From NCBI GenBank assembly GCA_016703005.1, contig JADJCX010000008.1, positions 117,265 to 181,264 on the forward strand: a stretch of DNA of 64,000 bases, read 5' to 3'. Positions within the stretch are counted from its first letter, which is position 1, and each line of letters begins with the position of its first letter. Below are positions 1-8,860 of this stretch, one piece after another. The notes beneath the pieces were generated by a model. That model ran no database searches, was not told where the DNA came from, and saw only the letters and a program-made list of their open reading frames with translations. This stretch comes from Flavobacteriales bacterium (GTDB taxonomy: Bacteria > Bacteroidota > Bacteroidia > Flavobacteriales_F > PHOS-HE28). The position numbers and the translations under genes were made by a program.

Positions 1-268
1 GCCATTCAACAGCGCCGTCCACTTCGGGATGCAGGTCGAACAGATCCTGGATCGCGGCGACGGATGTGTCCTTCCATGGACGATCTTCCGCCAACCGGAC
101 CAGGATGGCGGCCCTTGCGCTGATATGCCCGTATGTGAAGGCCGGGATGTAGGGGATGAAAGCGCTATCGGGTTCTATGCGCTTTGGATCGCCTTTGCAA
201 GTAACAAGCGTGGCACAAACGACGAAAGCGCGCAGTGTTGCGCGCAGCAAGCGGGTGGTGGCGTACAT
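1..268 (-). CDS. Alpha-2-macroglobulin-like lipoprotein, N-terminal fragment (cut by window edge)
   Basis: The reading frame opens with ATG at 268 on the minus strand and runs off the left edge of the window, so only about 89 residues are visible. They start with a hydrophobic segment ending in a Cys (VCATLVTC), which is a plausible but imperfect lipobox. After it comes a stretch of the form FTYGHISARAAILVRLAED followed by LFDLHP.VDGAVEW. That pattern (a G-x-IS phrase, an I-V-R strand, then a P-x-V-x-G-x-W phrase) is how Bacteroidota bacterial alpha-2-macroglobulins begin. Such proteins are large envelope protease traps. The family call is by pattern recognition on a short fragment, and the thioester region lies outside the window. 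Confidence 0.55.
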   Translation of the reverse strand, partial: MYATTRLLRATLRAFVVCATLVTCKGDPKRIEPDSAFIPYIPAFTYGHISARAAILVRLAEDRPWKDTSVAAIQDLFDLHPEVDGAVEW

Positions 269-425
269 GGCCGGTTAAGAAGTAGGGGGAGAAAGGTAGG
301 CGGGCGTGGAAGTGAACGCGGATCGGGCGTTGACTATTGCGGTTCAGGCAGTATTTCACGGCAAGGCCGGTTAGTATGCACGCCTACATTTGGCGCCCCA
401 CAGACCCCGAATGATCCATTTGAAG

Positions 426-2315
426 ATGAAACTGTTGGCCGCTGCCACCGCGGTATTACTGACCGCTTGTAGCGCAGACCCGGAAAGTGCTGATACAGTG
501 GACGCGGATGAAGCAGCGATAGAACATGTGATGGACAAGCATAGCGCCTCAACACCTGATGAAGCGTACATCACTCATCTGGACCTTGAACTTGCCGTTG
601 ATATGGCGGCCGAAGTCATCACTGGTACGGCCACCTACGATATCGTGAACCACGGGAAAGGAAGGATCGTGTTCGATACGCGTGGGCTGACCATTGCGGA
701 AGTGAAGGATGCCGATGGCAGGGTGCTTAAGCACACATTGGGTGACAGTACGTTCCTTGGACGCGCCCTGATGGTGGAGATCGGGCCCGAAGTGAAACGG
801 TTGAGCATTGCGTATCGCACGGGTGCTGGGGCCGATGCACTGCAATGGTTGTCACCGCAGCAAACAGGGGGCAAGAGGCATCCCTTCCTGTTCACTCAGG
901 GCCAAGCTATCCTTACGCGTACGTGGATACCGATCCAGGACAGCCCGGGCATTCGCATCACATACAATGCCAACGTTCATGTGCCTGCAGAGTTGATGGC
1001 GGTCATGAGCGCTTCCAACACCACCACCCGCAATGCCGCAGGGAATTACAGCTTCAGCATGCTTCAACCGATCCCGCCCTACCTCATCGCGTTGGCGGTG
1101 GGGGATATCGAGTACCGCAACATCGGGCCGCGCACAGGCGTGTATGCTGAACCGGAGCTGGTGGACAAGGCCGCCAAGGAATTCGCTGATATGGAGAACA
1201 TGGTCATCGCAGCGGAGGAACTCTATGGTCCCTATCGCTGGGGCCGGTATGATGTGATCGTGTTGCCGCCGAGCTTTCCGTTCGGTGGTATGGAGAATCC
1301 GATGTTGACATTCGCAACACCTACCATCCTTGCGGGTGATGGTTCGCTGACCGCTTTGATCGCGCACGAGCTCGCGCACAGTTGGAGCGGCAATCTGGTG
1401 ACCAACGCCACTTGGGATGATTTCTGGTTGAACGAAGGCTTCACCGTGTATTTCGAGAAGCGCATCTGTGAAAAGATCTATGGGCAGGATTACGCCGAAA
1501 TGCTTGCGGTGCTGGGGCGGCAGGAATTGACGCGAACCATGCACGACCTCAAGGAAGATGGCCATGACGCGGACACCCGGTTGAAACTGGATCTGGCCGG
1601 CCGCAACCCGGATGATGGAATGACGGATGTTGCTTACGAGAAGGGCTATGCTTTTTTGACCCTGCTGGAGGCCGAGACCGGTCGTGAAAAGTTCGACGCA
1701 TTCCTGCGCGGCTACTTCGACGCGTTCGCCTTCAAGAGCATGACCACGGAGAAATTCCTCGCCTACCTGAAGGAGGAACTGCTCGACCCCGGGAATGTGT
1801 CTTTGGACTTGGATGCATGGGTCTATCAACCCGGCTTGCCCGCGAACGCTCCAGTGGTGGCGAGTCATCGGTTCGCATTGGTGGATTCCGCCCTTGTGCG
1901 CTGGAGCAGTGGTGTGCCTGCGATGGAATTGGCCACAGGGGATTGGAGCACCTTTGAATGGATGCATTTCCTGCGGGGCTTACCGACAGGCATCACCACG
2001 GAAAGGATGGCCGAACTCGACAAGACATTCGGCTTCACGGCATCGGGCAACGCCGAGATCGCCTTCACATGGTTCGAGCAGTGCATTGCCAACCAGTACG
2101 AATACGCCTATCCAGCGCTTTCCGAATTCCTCGTTCATGTTGGTCGGCGCAAATTCCTTACACCGTTGTACACGGCGTTGGCCGGCACGGAAAGCGGGAT
2201 GCTCGTGGCCCGCACCATCTACAAGCAGGCCCGGCCCAACTATCACAGCGTAAGCACCCATACCATTGATGATGTGCTTGGTTGGCAGAAGATGACCGAG
2301 CCGGTGACGATGTAA
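426..2315 (+). CDS. M1 family metallo-aminopeptidase lipoprotein (leukotriene A4 hydrolase-like)
   Basis: This is a zinc aminopeptidase of the M1 family, probably tethered in the periplasm or outer membrane. I start it at ATG 426, which gives MKLLAAATAVLLTAC, a lipoprotein signal with lipobox LTAC. An in-frame ATG at 411 is also possible. The substrate-binding GGMEN motif is at residues 287-291. The zinc site HELAH is at 314-318, with the third ligand Glu337 in NEGF. The roughly 630-residue length, with an alpha-helical C-terminal part after the catalytic domain, fits the LTA4H/aminopeptidase B branch. The gene is complete and ends before a strong bidirectional terminator. The natural substrate cannot be read from the sequence; scavenging of peptides outside the cytoplasm is the likely role. 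Confidence 0.9.
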   Translation: MKLLAAATAVLLTACSADPESADTVDADEAAIEHVMDKHSASTPDEAYITHLDLELAVDMAAEVITGTATYDIVNHGKGRIVFDTRGLTIAEVKDADGRVLKHTLGDSTFLGRALMVEIGPEVKRLSIAYRTGAGADALQWLSPQQTGGKRHPFLFTQGQAILTRTWIPIQDSPGIRITYNANVHVPAELMAVMSASNTTTRNAAGNYSFSMLQPIPPYLIALAVGDIEYRNIGPRTGVYAEPELVDKAAKEFADMENMVIAAEELYGPYRWGRYDVIVLPPSFPFGGMENPMLTFATPTILAGDGSLTALIAHELAHSWSGNLVTNATWDDFWLNEGFTVYFEKRICEKIYGQDYAEMLAVLGRQELTRTMHDLKEDGHDADTRLKLDLAGRNPDDGMTDVAYEKGYAFLTLLEAETGREKFDAFLRGYFDAFAFKSMTTEKFLAYLKEELLDPGNVSLDLDAWVYQPGLPANAPVVASHRFALVDSALVRWSSGVPAMELATGDWSTFEWMHFLRGLPTGITTERMAELDKTFGFTASGNAEIAFTWFEQCIANQYEYAYPALSEFLVHVGRRKFLTPLYTALAGTESGMLVARTIYKQARPNYHSVSTHTIDDVLGWQKMTEPVTM

Positions 2316-2328
2316 CGTGTCGGCGCCG

Positions 2329-2369
2329 AACAACAAAGCCCCTCGATCCGATCGAGGGGCTTTGTTGTT
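2329..2369. terminator. Bidirectional rho-independent terminator
   Basis: A near-perfect inverted repeat forms a stem of about 18-20 bp with arms AACAACAAAGCCCCTCGATC and its complement. The outer AACAACAAA/TTTGTTGTT part supplies U-rich tails in both directions. It lies between the convergent M1 peptidase and T9SS thioredoxin-like genes and should end transcription of both. Confidence 0.9.
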
Positions 2370-2383
2370 GGATGGCACCAGCC

Positions 2384-3205
2384 TTAGCGCGCTACCGTAA
2401 TGCGGCTGGTATCACGCGCCTGTCCGTTCGCAACCAGCTTCAGCACGTACTGGCCATCGGCCAAAGCGCTCAGATCGAGCGTGCGCTGCGCACCCATCGA
2501 CAATGAACCGAAGCCCTGAGAGATGGCGAGTTGACCGAGCATGTCGTACACCTCCACGCTCAAATTCCCGGCATTTGCGGCATTGAACGTAACGGTGACG
2601 ATTCCCGTGGTAGGAGATGGGAAAACCTCGGTGAAGGCGATACTGCCGGCTTCATCCAAACCGACCACACAAGCCTGCGGGTTGATGCCACTGCCGGGAG
2701 GGAATGCTGCAACAAAGGTGCTCATGTCGCTCACTGGCCAGATGTCGTAGTTCTTCATCAGGTTATCCGGACCAATGAGACAGTAGGTGGGGAATGCGCC
2801 CACGCCGAAGGTGTTCGTTACAGTGCCACCTCCGCCGTCCATGCTTACCGCAGGTGGATGTGCGAACGGACCTCCATATGTCGCTTCATAAGCGATCACC
2901 TCTGCGTCGCTATCAGTGCCATTGTTCATGGCCAAGCAGATCAAGTCGCCTTCATTGCAACCGTAGGTCTGGTTCAACTCACTGAAGTAGGGCGACGTGG
3001 CTTGGCAAGGTGGGCAGGTATCGAAGAAGAAATCAAGGATCACGTATTTGCCTTGGCTGGTGTAACTGTAGAGGCTGTGCGTGTTTCCTTCCACATCGGT
3101 GACCGTGAAGTCGGCAACTGTGCTGCCGTTGGGGTAGTTCGTGGCTTGCGCCATGAGGAGACTGCTTGTGAACAGAGCAGCGAGAGAGGGTAGCGTACGG
3201 TTCAT
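2384..3205 (-). CDS. Secreted thioredoxin-fold protein with T9SS type A sorting domain
   Basis: A 273-residue exported protein. ATG 3205 gives MNRTLPSLAALFTSSLLMAQA, a clear signal peptide. Residues of about 25-170 form a TlpA/AhpC-like thioredoxin domain with the redox motif CPPC in FFFDTCPPCQATSPYF, followed by the expected cis-Pro region (GAFPTYCLI). The last 80 or so residues (VFPSPTTGIVTVTF, then VEVYDMLGQL, ending in YVLKLVANGQ...RITVAR) are a typical T9SS type A C-terminal sorting domain. The protein should therefore be passed through the T9SS to the cell surface or medium. A surface-exposed thiol-disulfide function is inferred from the CPPC motif; the partner is unknown. Confidence 0.88.
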   Translation of the reverse strand: MNRTLPSLAALFTSSLLMAQATNYPNGSTVADFTVTDVEGNTHSLYSYTSQGKYVILDFFFDTCPPCQATSPYFSELNQTYGCNEGDLICLAMNNGTDSDAEVIAYEATYGGPFAHPPAVSMDGGGGTVTNTFGVGAFPTYCLIGPDNLMKNYDIWPVSDMSTFVAAFPPGSGINPQACVVGLDEAGSIAFTEVFPSPTTGIVTVTFNAANAGNLSVEVYDMLGQLAISQGFGSLSMGAQRTLDLSALADGQYVLKLVANGQARDTSRITVAR

Positions 3206-3300
3206 ATTCCTCGGTTTTGGTTGTTGCAAGGATAGACCGTCACGCCACGGTTCAAGTTGCCTGCAAGGGGTAAAAGAGCGCGTGGCTTTGAACCCCACGA

Positions 3301-3951
3301 TCAATTGTTCGCCCCCATGAGCCGCTCGAGGGTAAACCTATCCAGCGCATGTCCACCTTTGAAGTTGTGCGTGGAGAAATGCAGACCTGCCGATCGGAGC
3401 AGGCCCGCATTGCGCTGCAGCACCTCCGCTTTCACCACGGGATCGTCCGTTCCATGCACGAGGTCCAGTACCTTGGCGTTCCAACGGCGGCTCAGATCCG
3501 TAGGGTCGAGTTCGGGTGGCATACTTCCGCCCCAAATGATCAGTCTGTCGATGCGTGTCGAACCGAGCATGGCCCATCGACATAGAGTTGCTACGCCTTG
3601 AGAGAATCCTAGGGCGGTGAGCCGTGCAGCGGAAGGGCACGCTTTGCGGATCTCGGCACAGAGTTCATCGAGATAGGCGACATGATCTGCGATCTCGTTT
3701 TCCCGGTCTTCGCGTGTCATCCATGTGGCGCCCACTCTGCTGAAGGTGCCGTCGAGATAGAATCGGCTCAGTCCTTCCGGCGCTACTATGCAGCGTCCGT
3801 CCTCCAAACCATCGAAGTTGTGGAGGAAGTACCGTGCGAGTTGTCCATAGCCGTGCAGAACGACCCAAAGTTCTTTTGCGGAAGCCGGTTCGCCGAGCAT
3901 GTGGTAGCGTGCTGTGCGGGCCACACGCATGTGGTGCTCCGAACTCGCCAT
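3301..3951 (-). CDS. Phospholipase/carboxylesterase-type alpha/beta hydrolase
   Basis: A 216-residue cytosolic serine hydrolase of the phospholipase/carboxylesterase (YpfH/acyl-thioesterase-like) family. The nucleophile elbow GFSQG places the catalytic Ser at residue 117. Asp169 or Asp170 in HGTDDPVV and His201 in GGHALD complete the triad, and HGYG at 33-36 forms the oxyanion side. The start ATG (3951-3949) overlaps the stop codon of the upstream E1 dehydrogenase gene in the arrangement TGATG. Translation is therefore probably coupled, and the two proteins are made together. The substrate is unknown. The coupling suggests a role near acyl-CoA or branched-chain acid metabolism, but that is inference only. 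Confidence 0.85.
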   Translation of the reverse strand: MASSEHHMRVARTARYHMLGEPASAKELWVVLHGYGQLARYFLHNFDGLEDGRCIVAPEGLSRFYLDGTFSRVGATWMTREDRENEIADHVAYLDELCAEIRKACPSAARLTALGFSQGVATLCRWAMLGSTRIDRLIIWGGSMPPELDPTDLSRRWNAKVLDLVHGTDDPVVKAEVLQRNAGLLRSAGLHFSTHNFKGGHALDRFTLERLMGANN

Positions 3952-6101
3952 CAGTAGGCCAGCAATTGACCAAGTGCTACCGCGACTTTCTCCGCGCTCG
4001 GGATCATCGTCGCTTCCAGAGTGCTGTTGAGCGGCACCGCAGGCATGTCCACTGCGCCGAGTGTACGTACCGGTGCATCGAGCTGTTGGAAGCACTCATT
4101 GCCAATGCGGCTCGCAAGTGCTTGAGCGAACGAATTGGTCAGTTGTTCTTCCGTCACCACCAAACAACGACCATGCGCGCGCACTGCGTTCATAACGGTG
4201 GCCTCATCCAGTGGCACCAACGTGCGCAAGTCGATGATGGTGACGCGTCCAAGGAGATCCTTGGCTGCCGCTGTTGCCCAATACACTCCCATGCCATAGG
4301 TGACGATCACAGCGGCTTCACCATTGGTGATCGCCTTCTGATCTGCTTGCTGAACGATGCGGGCCTTGCCGAACGGGATGATGTAGTCCGGTGAAGGCTC
4401 GATGCTCTTTGCATCCTCCGTGCCTTTGATCTTGCTCCAGTAGAGTCCCTTGTGTTCGAGCATCACCACCGGGTTGGGGTCGTGATATGCTGCCTTCATC
4501 AGGCCTTTCAGATCCGCACCGGTGCTGGGGTAAGCGATCTTGATACCCTTGATATTGCACAGCACGCTTTCCACACTGCTGCTGTGGTAGGGACCACCGC
4601 TGCCGTATGCCCCGATGGGCACGCGTATGATGCAACTCACCGGGTATTTGCCCACGGTGAGATAGCACGAGCGCGCGACTTCCGTGAAGAGCTGGTTGAG
4701 GCCGGGCCAGATGTAATCCGCGAACTGCACTTCCACGATCGGCTTCAGGCCGGCAGCGCTCATGCCCACCGTGCTGCCGATGATGAAGGCTTCCTGGATC
4801 GGCGTGTTGAACACCCGGTGATCGCCGAAGTCCTTCGCAAGCGTTGCCGCTTCGCGGAAAACACCACCAAGGCGCGCGCCAACATCCTGACCATAGAGCA
4901 GGCATCGTTTGTCCTCCTGCATCAATTCCCGGATCGCGAAAAGTGCACAATCCACCATCACCGTTGGTTCACGGTCTTTTGGCTCACGTTCTCCTTTTTC
5001 TTCAGTTATGAGGGTTGGGGCGAAGTCGTGGGTGAGAAGGTCTTCTGGCCGCGGGTCTTCGGAATTTCGGGCCAAGTCGAAGTCGGCTTTTACCGTGTCG
5101 ATGGCTTTCTTCTCCAGTTCCTTCAATCCTTCCTGCTTGATACCATGCTCGAGAAGTTGTTGGAAGAAGCGCGTAAAGGGATCTCGCTTACGGTGCTCGG
5201 CCATGTCCTCCGCACTGCGGTAGAAATCCATGCGAACGCCGCTCGTGTGGTGGTTCAGCAATGGCACTTTGGCGTGAACGAGGAACGGACGTCGCTCGCT
5301 GCGTACGATCCCCATCACCTCATTCAGAGTGTTGTATGAAGTGAAGAAGTCGGTGCCATCGATCGAGCGTACCTCAAGACCTTTGAAGCCTTTCGCGTAG
5401 TCGCTGGCATCACCAGCACGTATTTCCGCAGCACTTGCGCTGATGTCCCACTCATTATCCTGCACCAAGTAGATGATCGGCAGCTTCTTGAGCACCGCCA
5501 TCTGGAAGGCCTCCGCCACTTCGCCTTCGGTGATCGAAGCATCGCCGAGCGAGCAGACCACTACGGGTGCCTCGCCTGGAACATCGTGCTGAACACCTGC
5601 GGCCTCCTTGTACTGCAAGCCCAAGGCAATACCCGTAGTAGGGATCGCCTGCATACCAGTGGCACTGCTTTGATGAGGGATGCGGGGCATGCCCTCGCGT
5701 TTCAAACTCGGATGGCAGTAATAGCTGCGGCCTCCGCTGAAGGGGTCGTCGCGCTTGGCCATCAACTGGAGCATCAACTCATACGGGCGCATGCCGATGC
5801 CCAGCAGGATACTGTCATCGCGGTAGTATGGTGACACGAAGTCCTGGGGCTTCAATTGAAGTCCGAGCGCCAGTTGGATCGCTTCATGCCCACGACTGGT
5901 CGCGTGCACGTACTTGCTGGTGAACTTGAAGTGCTCCTCATAGATCTCCGTCATGGCCTTGGCCGTGCACATGAGTTCCCAAGCCCTCAACAGGGTGGCA
6001 CTGTCGATGGCTTCCTTTTTGGGGGCTGTCTTCAACACGGGGAGGAGAGGATCTACGTGAGCGGCCAAATTACTTGGCAGGTGGAAGCGCGCGCATGCCA
6101 C
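3951..6101 (-). CDS. 2-oxoacid dehydrogenase E1, fused alpha and beta subunits
   Basis: A thiamine-diphosphate-dependent E1 component in which the alpha subunit (residues up to about 370) and beta subunit (about 375-716) are one polypeptide. This fusion is common in Bacteroidota and is usually annotated as branched-chain or pyruvate E1. The ThDP-binding motif runs from GDASIT (186-191) to QDN (214-216). The helix EVAEAFQMAVLKKLPIIYLVQDN is intact. The beta half shows the transketolase-type pyrimidine-binding and C-terminal regions (YGQDVGARLGGVFREA, IEPSPDYIIPFGKARI). The longest frame begins at a GTG at 6101. Homology weakens before residue 24, so GTG 6038 is an alternative start. A linker rich in Glu and Lys (about 350-375) joins the halves. 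E2 and E3 are not in the window. The exact substrate (branched-chain versus pyruvate) is not decided here. Confidence 0.88.
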   Translation of the reverse strand: MACARFHLPSNLAAHVDPLLPVLKTAPKKEAIDSATLLRAWELMCTAKAMTEIYEEHFKFTSKYVHATSRGHEAIQLALGLQLKPQDFVSPYYRDDSILLGIGMRPYELMLQLMAKRDDPFSGGRSYYCHPSLKREGMPRIPHQSSATGMQAIPTTGIALGLQYKEAAGVQHDVPGEAPVVVCSLGDASITEGEVAEAFQMAVLKKLPIIYLVQDNEWDISASAAEIRAGDASDYAKGFKGLEVRSIDGTDFFTSYNTLNEVMGIVRSERRPFLVHAKVPLLNHHTSGVRMDFYRSAEDMAEHRKRDPFTRFFQQLLEHGIKQEGLKELEKKAIDTVKADFDLARNSEDPRPEDLLTHDFAPTLITEEKGEREPKDREPTVMVDCALFAIRELMQEDKRCLLYGQDVGARLGGVFREAATLAKDFGDHRVFNTPIQEAFIIGSTVGMSAAGLKPIVEVQFADYIWPGLNQLFTEVARSCYLTVGKYPVSCIIRVPIGAYGSGGPYHSSSVESVLCNIKGIKIAYPSTGADLKGLMKAAYHDPNPVVMLEHKGLYWSKIKGTEDAKSIEPSPDYIIPFGKARIVQQADQKAITNGEAAVIVTYGMGVYWATAAAKDLLGRVTIIDLRTLVPLDEATVMNAVRAHGRCLVVTEEQLTNSFAQALASRIGNECFQQLDAPVRTLGAVDMPAVPLNSTLEATMIPSAEKVAVALGQLLAY

Positions 6102-6183
6102 AGCGCCGATAGCTTTGTCGACGTTCGCGAACGCTGTTCTCGGGCCTGATCATCCGCATATTCTATTCCTTCAACTCTTTCCA

Positions 6184-6903
6184 ATGTCCCGCACCGCACA
6201 CGAACTGGATCACCGCATTGTAGGTGACGACATGCAATGCGTCGAGATCACGCTCGACCCGCAGGAGACCGTGCTGGCTGAGGCCGGCGCCATGATGATG
6301 ATGGACGAGGGCATCGAGATGAAGACGATCTTCGGTGACGGCAATGGGCAGGAGCAGAGCTTCATGACAAAGCTGTGGGGAGCTGGCAAGCGCATTCTCA
6401 CCGGTGAAAGTCTCTTCATGACGGCCTATACCAATCTGGCCAGCGTGCGCCGCACGGTGTGGTTCGCGGCAGCTTACCCCGGCAAGATCATTCCGTTGGA
6501 TCTTTCCGATTATGGTCAGCGGTTGATCTGCCAGAAGGATTCATTCCTCTGTGCAGCCAAGGGCGTGAGCATCGGGATCGCTTTCCAACGGAAGATCGGC
6601 GCCGGCCTATTCGGCGGCGAGGGCTTCATCATGCAGCAACTCGATGGCGACGGTCAGGTGTACATCCATGCGGGTGGCACAACGGTTCAGCGCGATCTGC
6701 AACCGGGCGAGACGCTGCGGGTGGATACCGGCTGCTTAGTAGCGATGACGAGCAGCGTGAATTATGACATCCAATTCGTGGGAGGCATCAAGAATACCGT
6801 TGCGCTTGAGGCTAGCGCCGCGTTCACTCAGCCTGTTCCCTCTTCTTTTCACCTCCTTCCAATGCGTTCAGGAAACCCTGTACGGCCCACTGCATCAGGC
6901 TGA
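6184..6903 (+). CDS. AIM24/TIGR00266-family protein, C-terminus replaced or lost
   Basis: The first 200 or so residues match the AIM24 family of small beta-structured proteins of uncertain function: DMQCVEITLDPQETVLAEAGAM near the N-terminus, the TGES(L/F)FMTAY phrase, then FVGGIKNT. In the family this last phrase is followed by an FGGEG-type motif and a conserved tail of about 40 residues. Here the frame instead reads VALEASAAFTQPVPSSF and runs through the 3' end of the convergent membrane-protein gene, stopping at 6903. None of the three frames after 6790 restores the family tail, so this is not a simple frameshift. The 3' end looks deleted, either in the organism or in the assembly. ATG 6184 is chosen because homology begins within a few residues of it. 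Confidence 0.8.
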   Translation: MSRTAHELDHRIVGDDMQCVEITLDPQETVLAEAGAMMMMDEGIEMKTIFGDGNGQEQSFMTKLWGAGKRILTGESLFMTAYTNLASVRRTVWFAAAYPGKIIPLDLSDYGQRLICQKDSFLCAAKGVSIGIAFQRKIGAGLFGGEGFIMQQLDGDGQVYIHAGGTTVQRDLQPGETLRVDTGCLVAMTSSVNYDIQFVGGIKNTVALEASAAFTQPVPSSFHLLPMRSGNPVRPTASG

Positions 6904-7186
6904 AAGCGAGGGCCCACCAGAAACCATCAACGCTGAAGCCAGCGATCCATCGGTCCACCAGCATGACGATGCCGGCGTTGATGACCAGAATGAAAAGCCC
7001 GAGGGACAGCAACGTCACCGGCAGGGTGAACAAGATGAGCAGTGGCCGGATGAAGGTGTTGAGCAAACCGAGCACGATGGCTACGATGATGCCCGTGGTC
7101 CATTCATCGATGTGAACGCCATTGAGCAGCTTGGCGCTGACCAGCACGGCAAGTGTTGAGAGAACGAGACGGATAAGGATCCTCAT
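6824..7186 (-). CDS. Four-helix membrane protein, phage holin superfamily IV type (PF04020-like)
   Basis: A 120-residue integral membrane protein with four hydrophobic helices at roughly residues 4-20, 32-50, 55-75 and 88-110. The signature stretch is GIIVAIVLGLLNTFIRPLLILFTLPVT, characteristic of the YvlD/mycobacterial four-TM group. Despite the holin name this family is chromosomal and widespread, and no phage genes are near. The C-terminus is charged (GGEKKREQAE). The gene overlaps the abnormal 3' tail of the AIM24 gene by 80 bp on the opposite strand, which follows from that gene's truncation. Function is unknown. Confidence 0.85.
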   Translation of the reverse strand: MRILIRLVLSTLAVLVSAKLLNGVHIDEWTTGIIVAIVLGLLNTFIRPLLILFTLPVTLLSLGLFILVINAGIVMLVDRWIAGFSVDGFWWALAFSLMQWAVQGFLNALEGGEKKREQAE

Positions 7187-7258
7187 GTGCAGATAATGAG
7201 GATGTGAAGATGTGCACTCACGCCGGAACGGCGTTCACCCTTCCACGACCCCATCACG

Positions 7259-8860
7259 TCATTCCTTCACCAACTTCTGTGTGAAGGTTTTTCCGTTCTG
7301 CGTGATCACGAGATAATAGCCGCCATCGGCCTTGCTGCTCAGGTTGAGCGTGCGCTCGTACTGTCCTTCGTAATCGCTTATGGATTCATGGTACACACGC
7401 TCACCTCTGGAGTCATGCACGTCAACGTTCAAGTCGCCCTTGGTGGGCACGTTGAATTGAAGCCGGAAGTATCCATCGCTGGGATTCGGAAAGCAACGTA
7501 GATCGGTGAGGTCGAGTTTGCTGTCCAAGCCTGCAACGCCCTTGTTGCGCAGTACTGCGGTCTCCTCTTGGGTCAGTTCCTTGCGCTCGATCGTCACACG
7601 CATTTCACGGCGGACACCACCGCGCAGTTCTTCGCGCAGTTCTTCCATGTCCCTGCGCAGTTGTTCCATGTCTCTGCGCTGTTGTTCCAGATCGCGGTCG
7701 TGTTGTTCCATGTCCCGACCATGTTGCTCCATATCACGATCGTGCTGCTCCATGTCGTTCTCGTATTGTTCCCTATCAGCATCGGACATATGTTCTAAAC
7801 CATTCATAGGTGGTAAAGGAGGCATAGGCGCCATGGGTGGCATTTCCGGCATCTCGAAGGCAAAGACTTCATGGCGCCCCATTTGGCCCTTGAGGTCCAT
7901 GGGCTTGCCACCGCGCTCGATGGACAACCGCACATCCTGATCGGGCTCGGTAATCTCCACTGCGGAAACCAGATCATCGAAGTTCGCGATTCTGTGGTCG
8001 TTGAGGGACTTGATGATATCGCCGTCCTGAAGTCCCATGGCCTCTGCACTGCTACGGTCGACAACATCTTCCACGGACAGTCCGCCGTTCACCGTCTCTC
8101 CAGGCACTACACCCAGAAAAGCGCCTCCCATGTTGAATGCATACGCATTGCTGGCTCCATTACCGCCACCGAATTCGTAGCCGTACGTGTACACTTCTTC
8201 ACCCTCGGTTTCACCAAGGTTGGCCGTTACAGTGTTCTTCTTGCCATCGCGCCAGTAGGTCACCTTAACGGCATCGCCCGGCTTGTGCATGGCCATGGAT
8301 TCGCTCAGGTGGCCATGGCTTTTCACTTGGTGGTCATCGATGGCCACGATGACATCCCCTTCCTTCAATCCCGCCTTTTTCGCCGCCGTGCCTTCGATAA
8401 CATGGGTTATGCAAGCACCTTCTTTCACGGAAGTATTGTTCTTGTTTTCCCTCTTGTCGTCTTCGCAGGTGCTCTGATTCCAATTGCCGGAGTACACACC
8501 CAAATAGGCGCGCGGTTCGCCCGCGACCCAAACCGCAGCACCAGGCTCGTCCATGAACAAACTCAGGTCCATGTCCTTCAGCACTCCATCATCGCCGCGT
8601 TTCCGGATGTTGATCTCGATGCGATTGGCGCCGCCATCGATATTGAATTCCTGCATGATCCCGAGTTCCCGGAGCGCATTTTCCAGTGCATCGGGGTCAT
8701 TGAGCGGGACTTCGCGCTCCATCTGTTTGGTTTCACCGTCCTCGGTAATGGAGATGCTGATCTTTGCCTTTGGTTCTTCGGCGGTCTGAGCGCGAAGCGA
8801 ACAACTCGGTGCACAAGCAAGGAATATGGCGAGATAGCTGAGGGGAACAGTGCGGTTCAT
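7259..8860 (-). CDS. Exported double-PDZ protein with heptad-repeat stalk and T9SS type A sorting domain
   Basis: ATG 8860 gives a signal peptide ending in a Cys/Ala-rich region (SYLAIFLACAPSCSLRAQ); ATG 8872 is a possible alternative. Two PDZ domains follow: one around AYLGVYSG...GTAAKKAGLKEGDVIVAIDDHQV, and one around AFLGVVPG...SSAEAMGLQDGDIIKSLNDHRI. A Pro/Met-rich hinge (MPEMPPMAPMPPLPP) precedes a charged helix built from 7-residue repeats of the type DMEQHDR. The C-terminal 80 residues (LRCFPNPSDGYFRLQF, then LNVDVHDSRGERVY, ending FTQKLVKE) are a T9SS type A domain. There is no protease domain, so it is more likely a surface peptide-binding or scaffold protein than a DegP-type enzyme. 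Confidence 0.85.
   Translation of the reverse strand: MNRTVPLSYLAIFLACAPSCSLRAQTAEEPKAKISISITEDGETKQMEREVPLNDPDALENALRELGIMQEFNIDGGANRIEINIRKRGDDGVLKDMDLSLFMDEPGAAVWVAGEPRAYLGVYSGNWNQSTCEDDKRENKNNTSVKEGACITHVIEGTAAKKAGLKEGDVIVAIDDHQVKSHGHLSESMAMHKPGDAVKVTYWRDGKKNTVTANLGETEGEEVYTYGYEFGGGNGASNAYAFNMGGAFLGVVPGETVNGGLSVEDVVDRSSAEAMGLQDGDIIKSLNDHRIANFDDLVSAVEITEPDQDVRLSIERGGKPMDLKGQMGRHEVFAFEMPEMPPMAPMPPLPPMNGLEHMSDADREQYENDMEQHDRDMEQHGRDMEQHDRDLEQQRRDMEQLRRDMEELREELRGGVRREMRVTIERKELTQEETAVLRNKGVAGLDSKLDLTDLRCFPNPSDGYFRLQFNVPTKGDLNVDVHDSRGERVYHESISDYEGQYERTLNLSSKADGGYYLVITQNGKTFTQKLVKE
7630..7770 (-). repeat. 21-bp tandem repeat encoding a 7-residue heptad (DMEQHDR type)
   Basis: Six to seven in-frame 21-bp units inside the PDZ gene encode DMEQHDR, DMEQHGR, DMEQHDR, DLEQQRR, DMEQLRR and DMEELRE. 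The period equals one coiled-coil heptad, so the repeat extends a coiled coil or single alpha-helix. Unit sequence drifts steadily toward the C-terminal side. Confidence 0.85.

Noticed and set aside
852..1967. Minus-strand frame of 371 codons
   Set aside because: It lies entirely antisense to the conserved M1 peptidase and shows His/Arg-rich shadow composition.
6824..7186. Prophage remnant suggested by the holin-like protein
   Set aside because: The family is widespread on chromosomes, and no integrase, portal, tail or attachment site is near.
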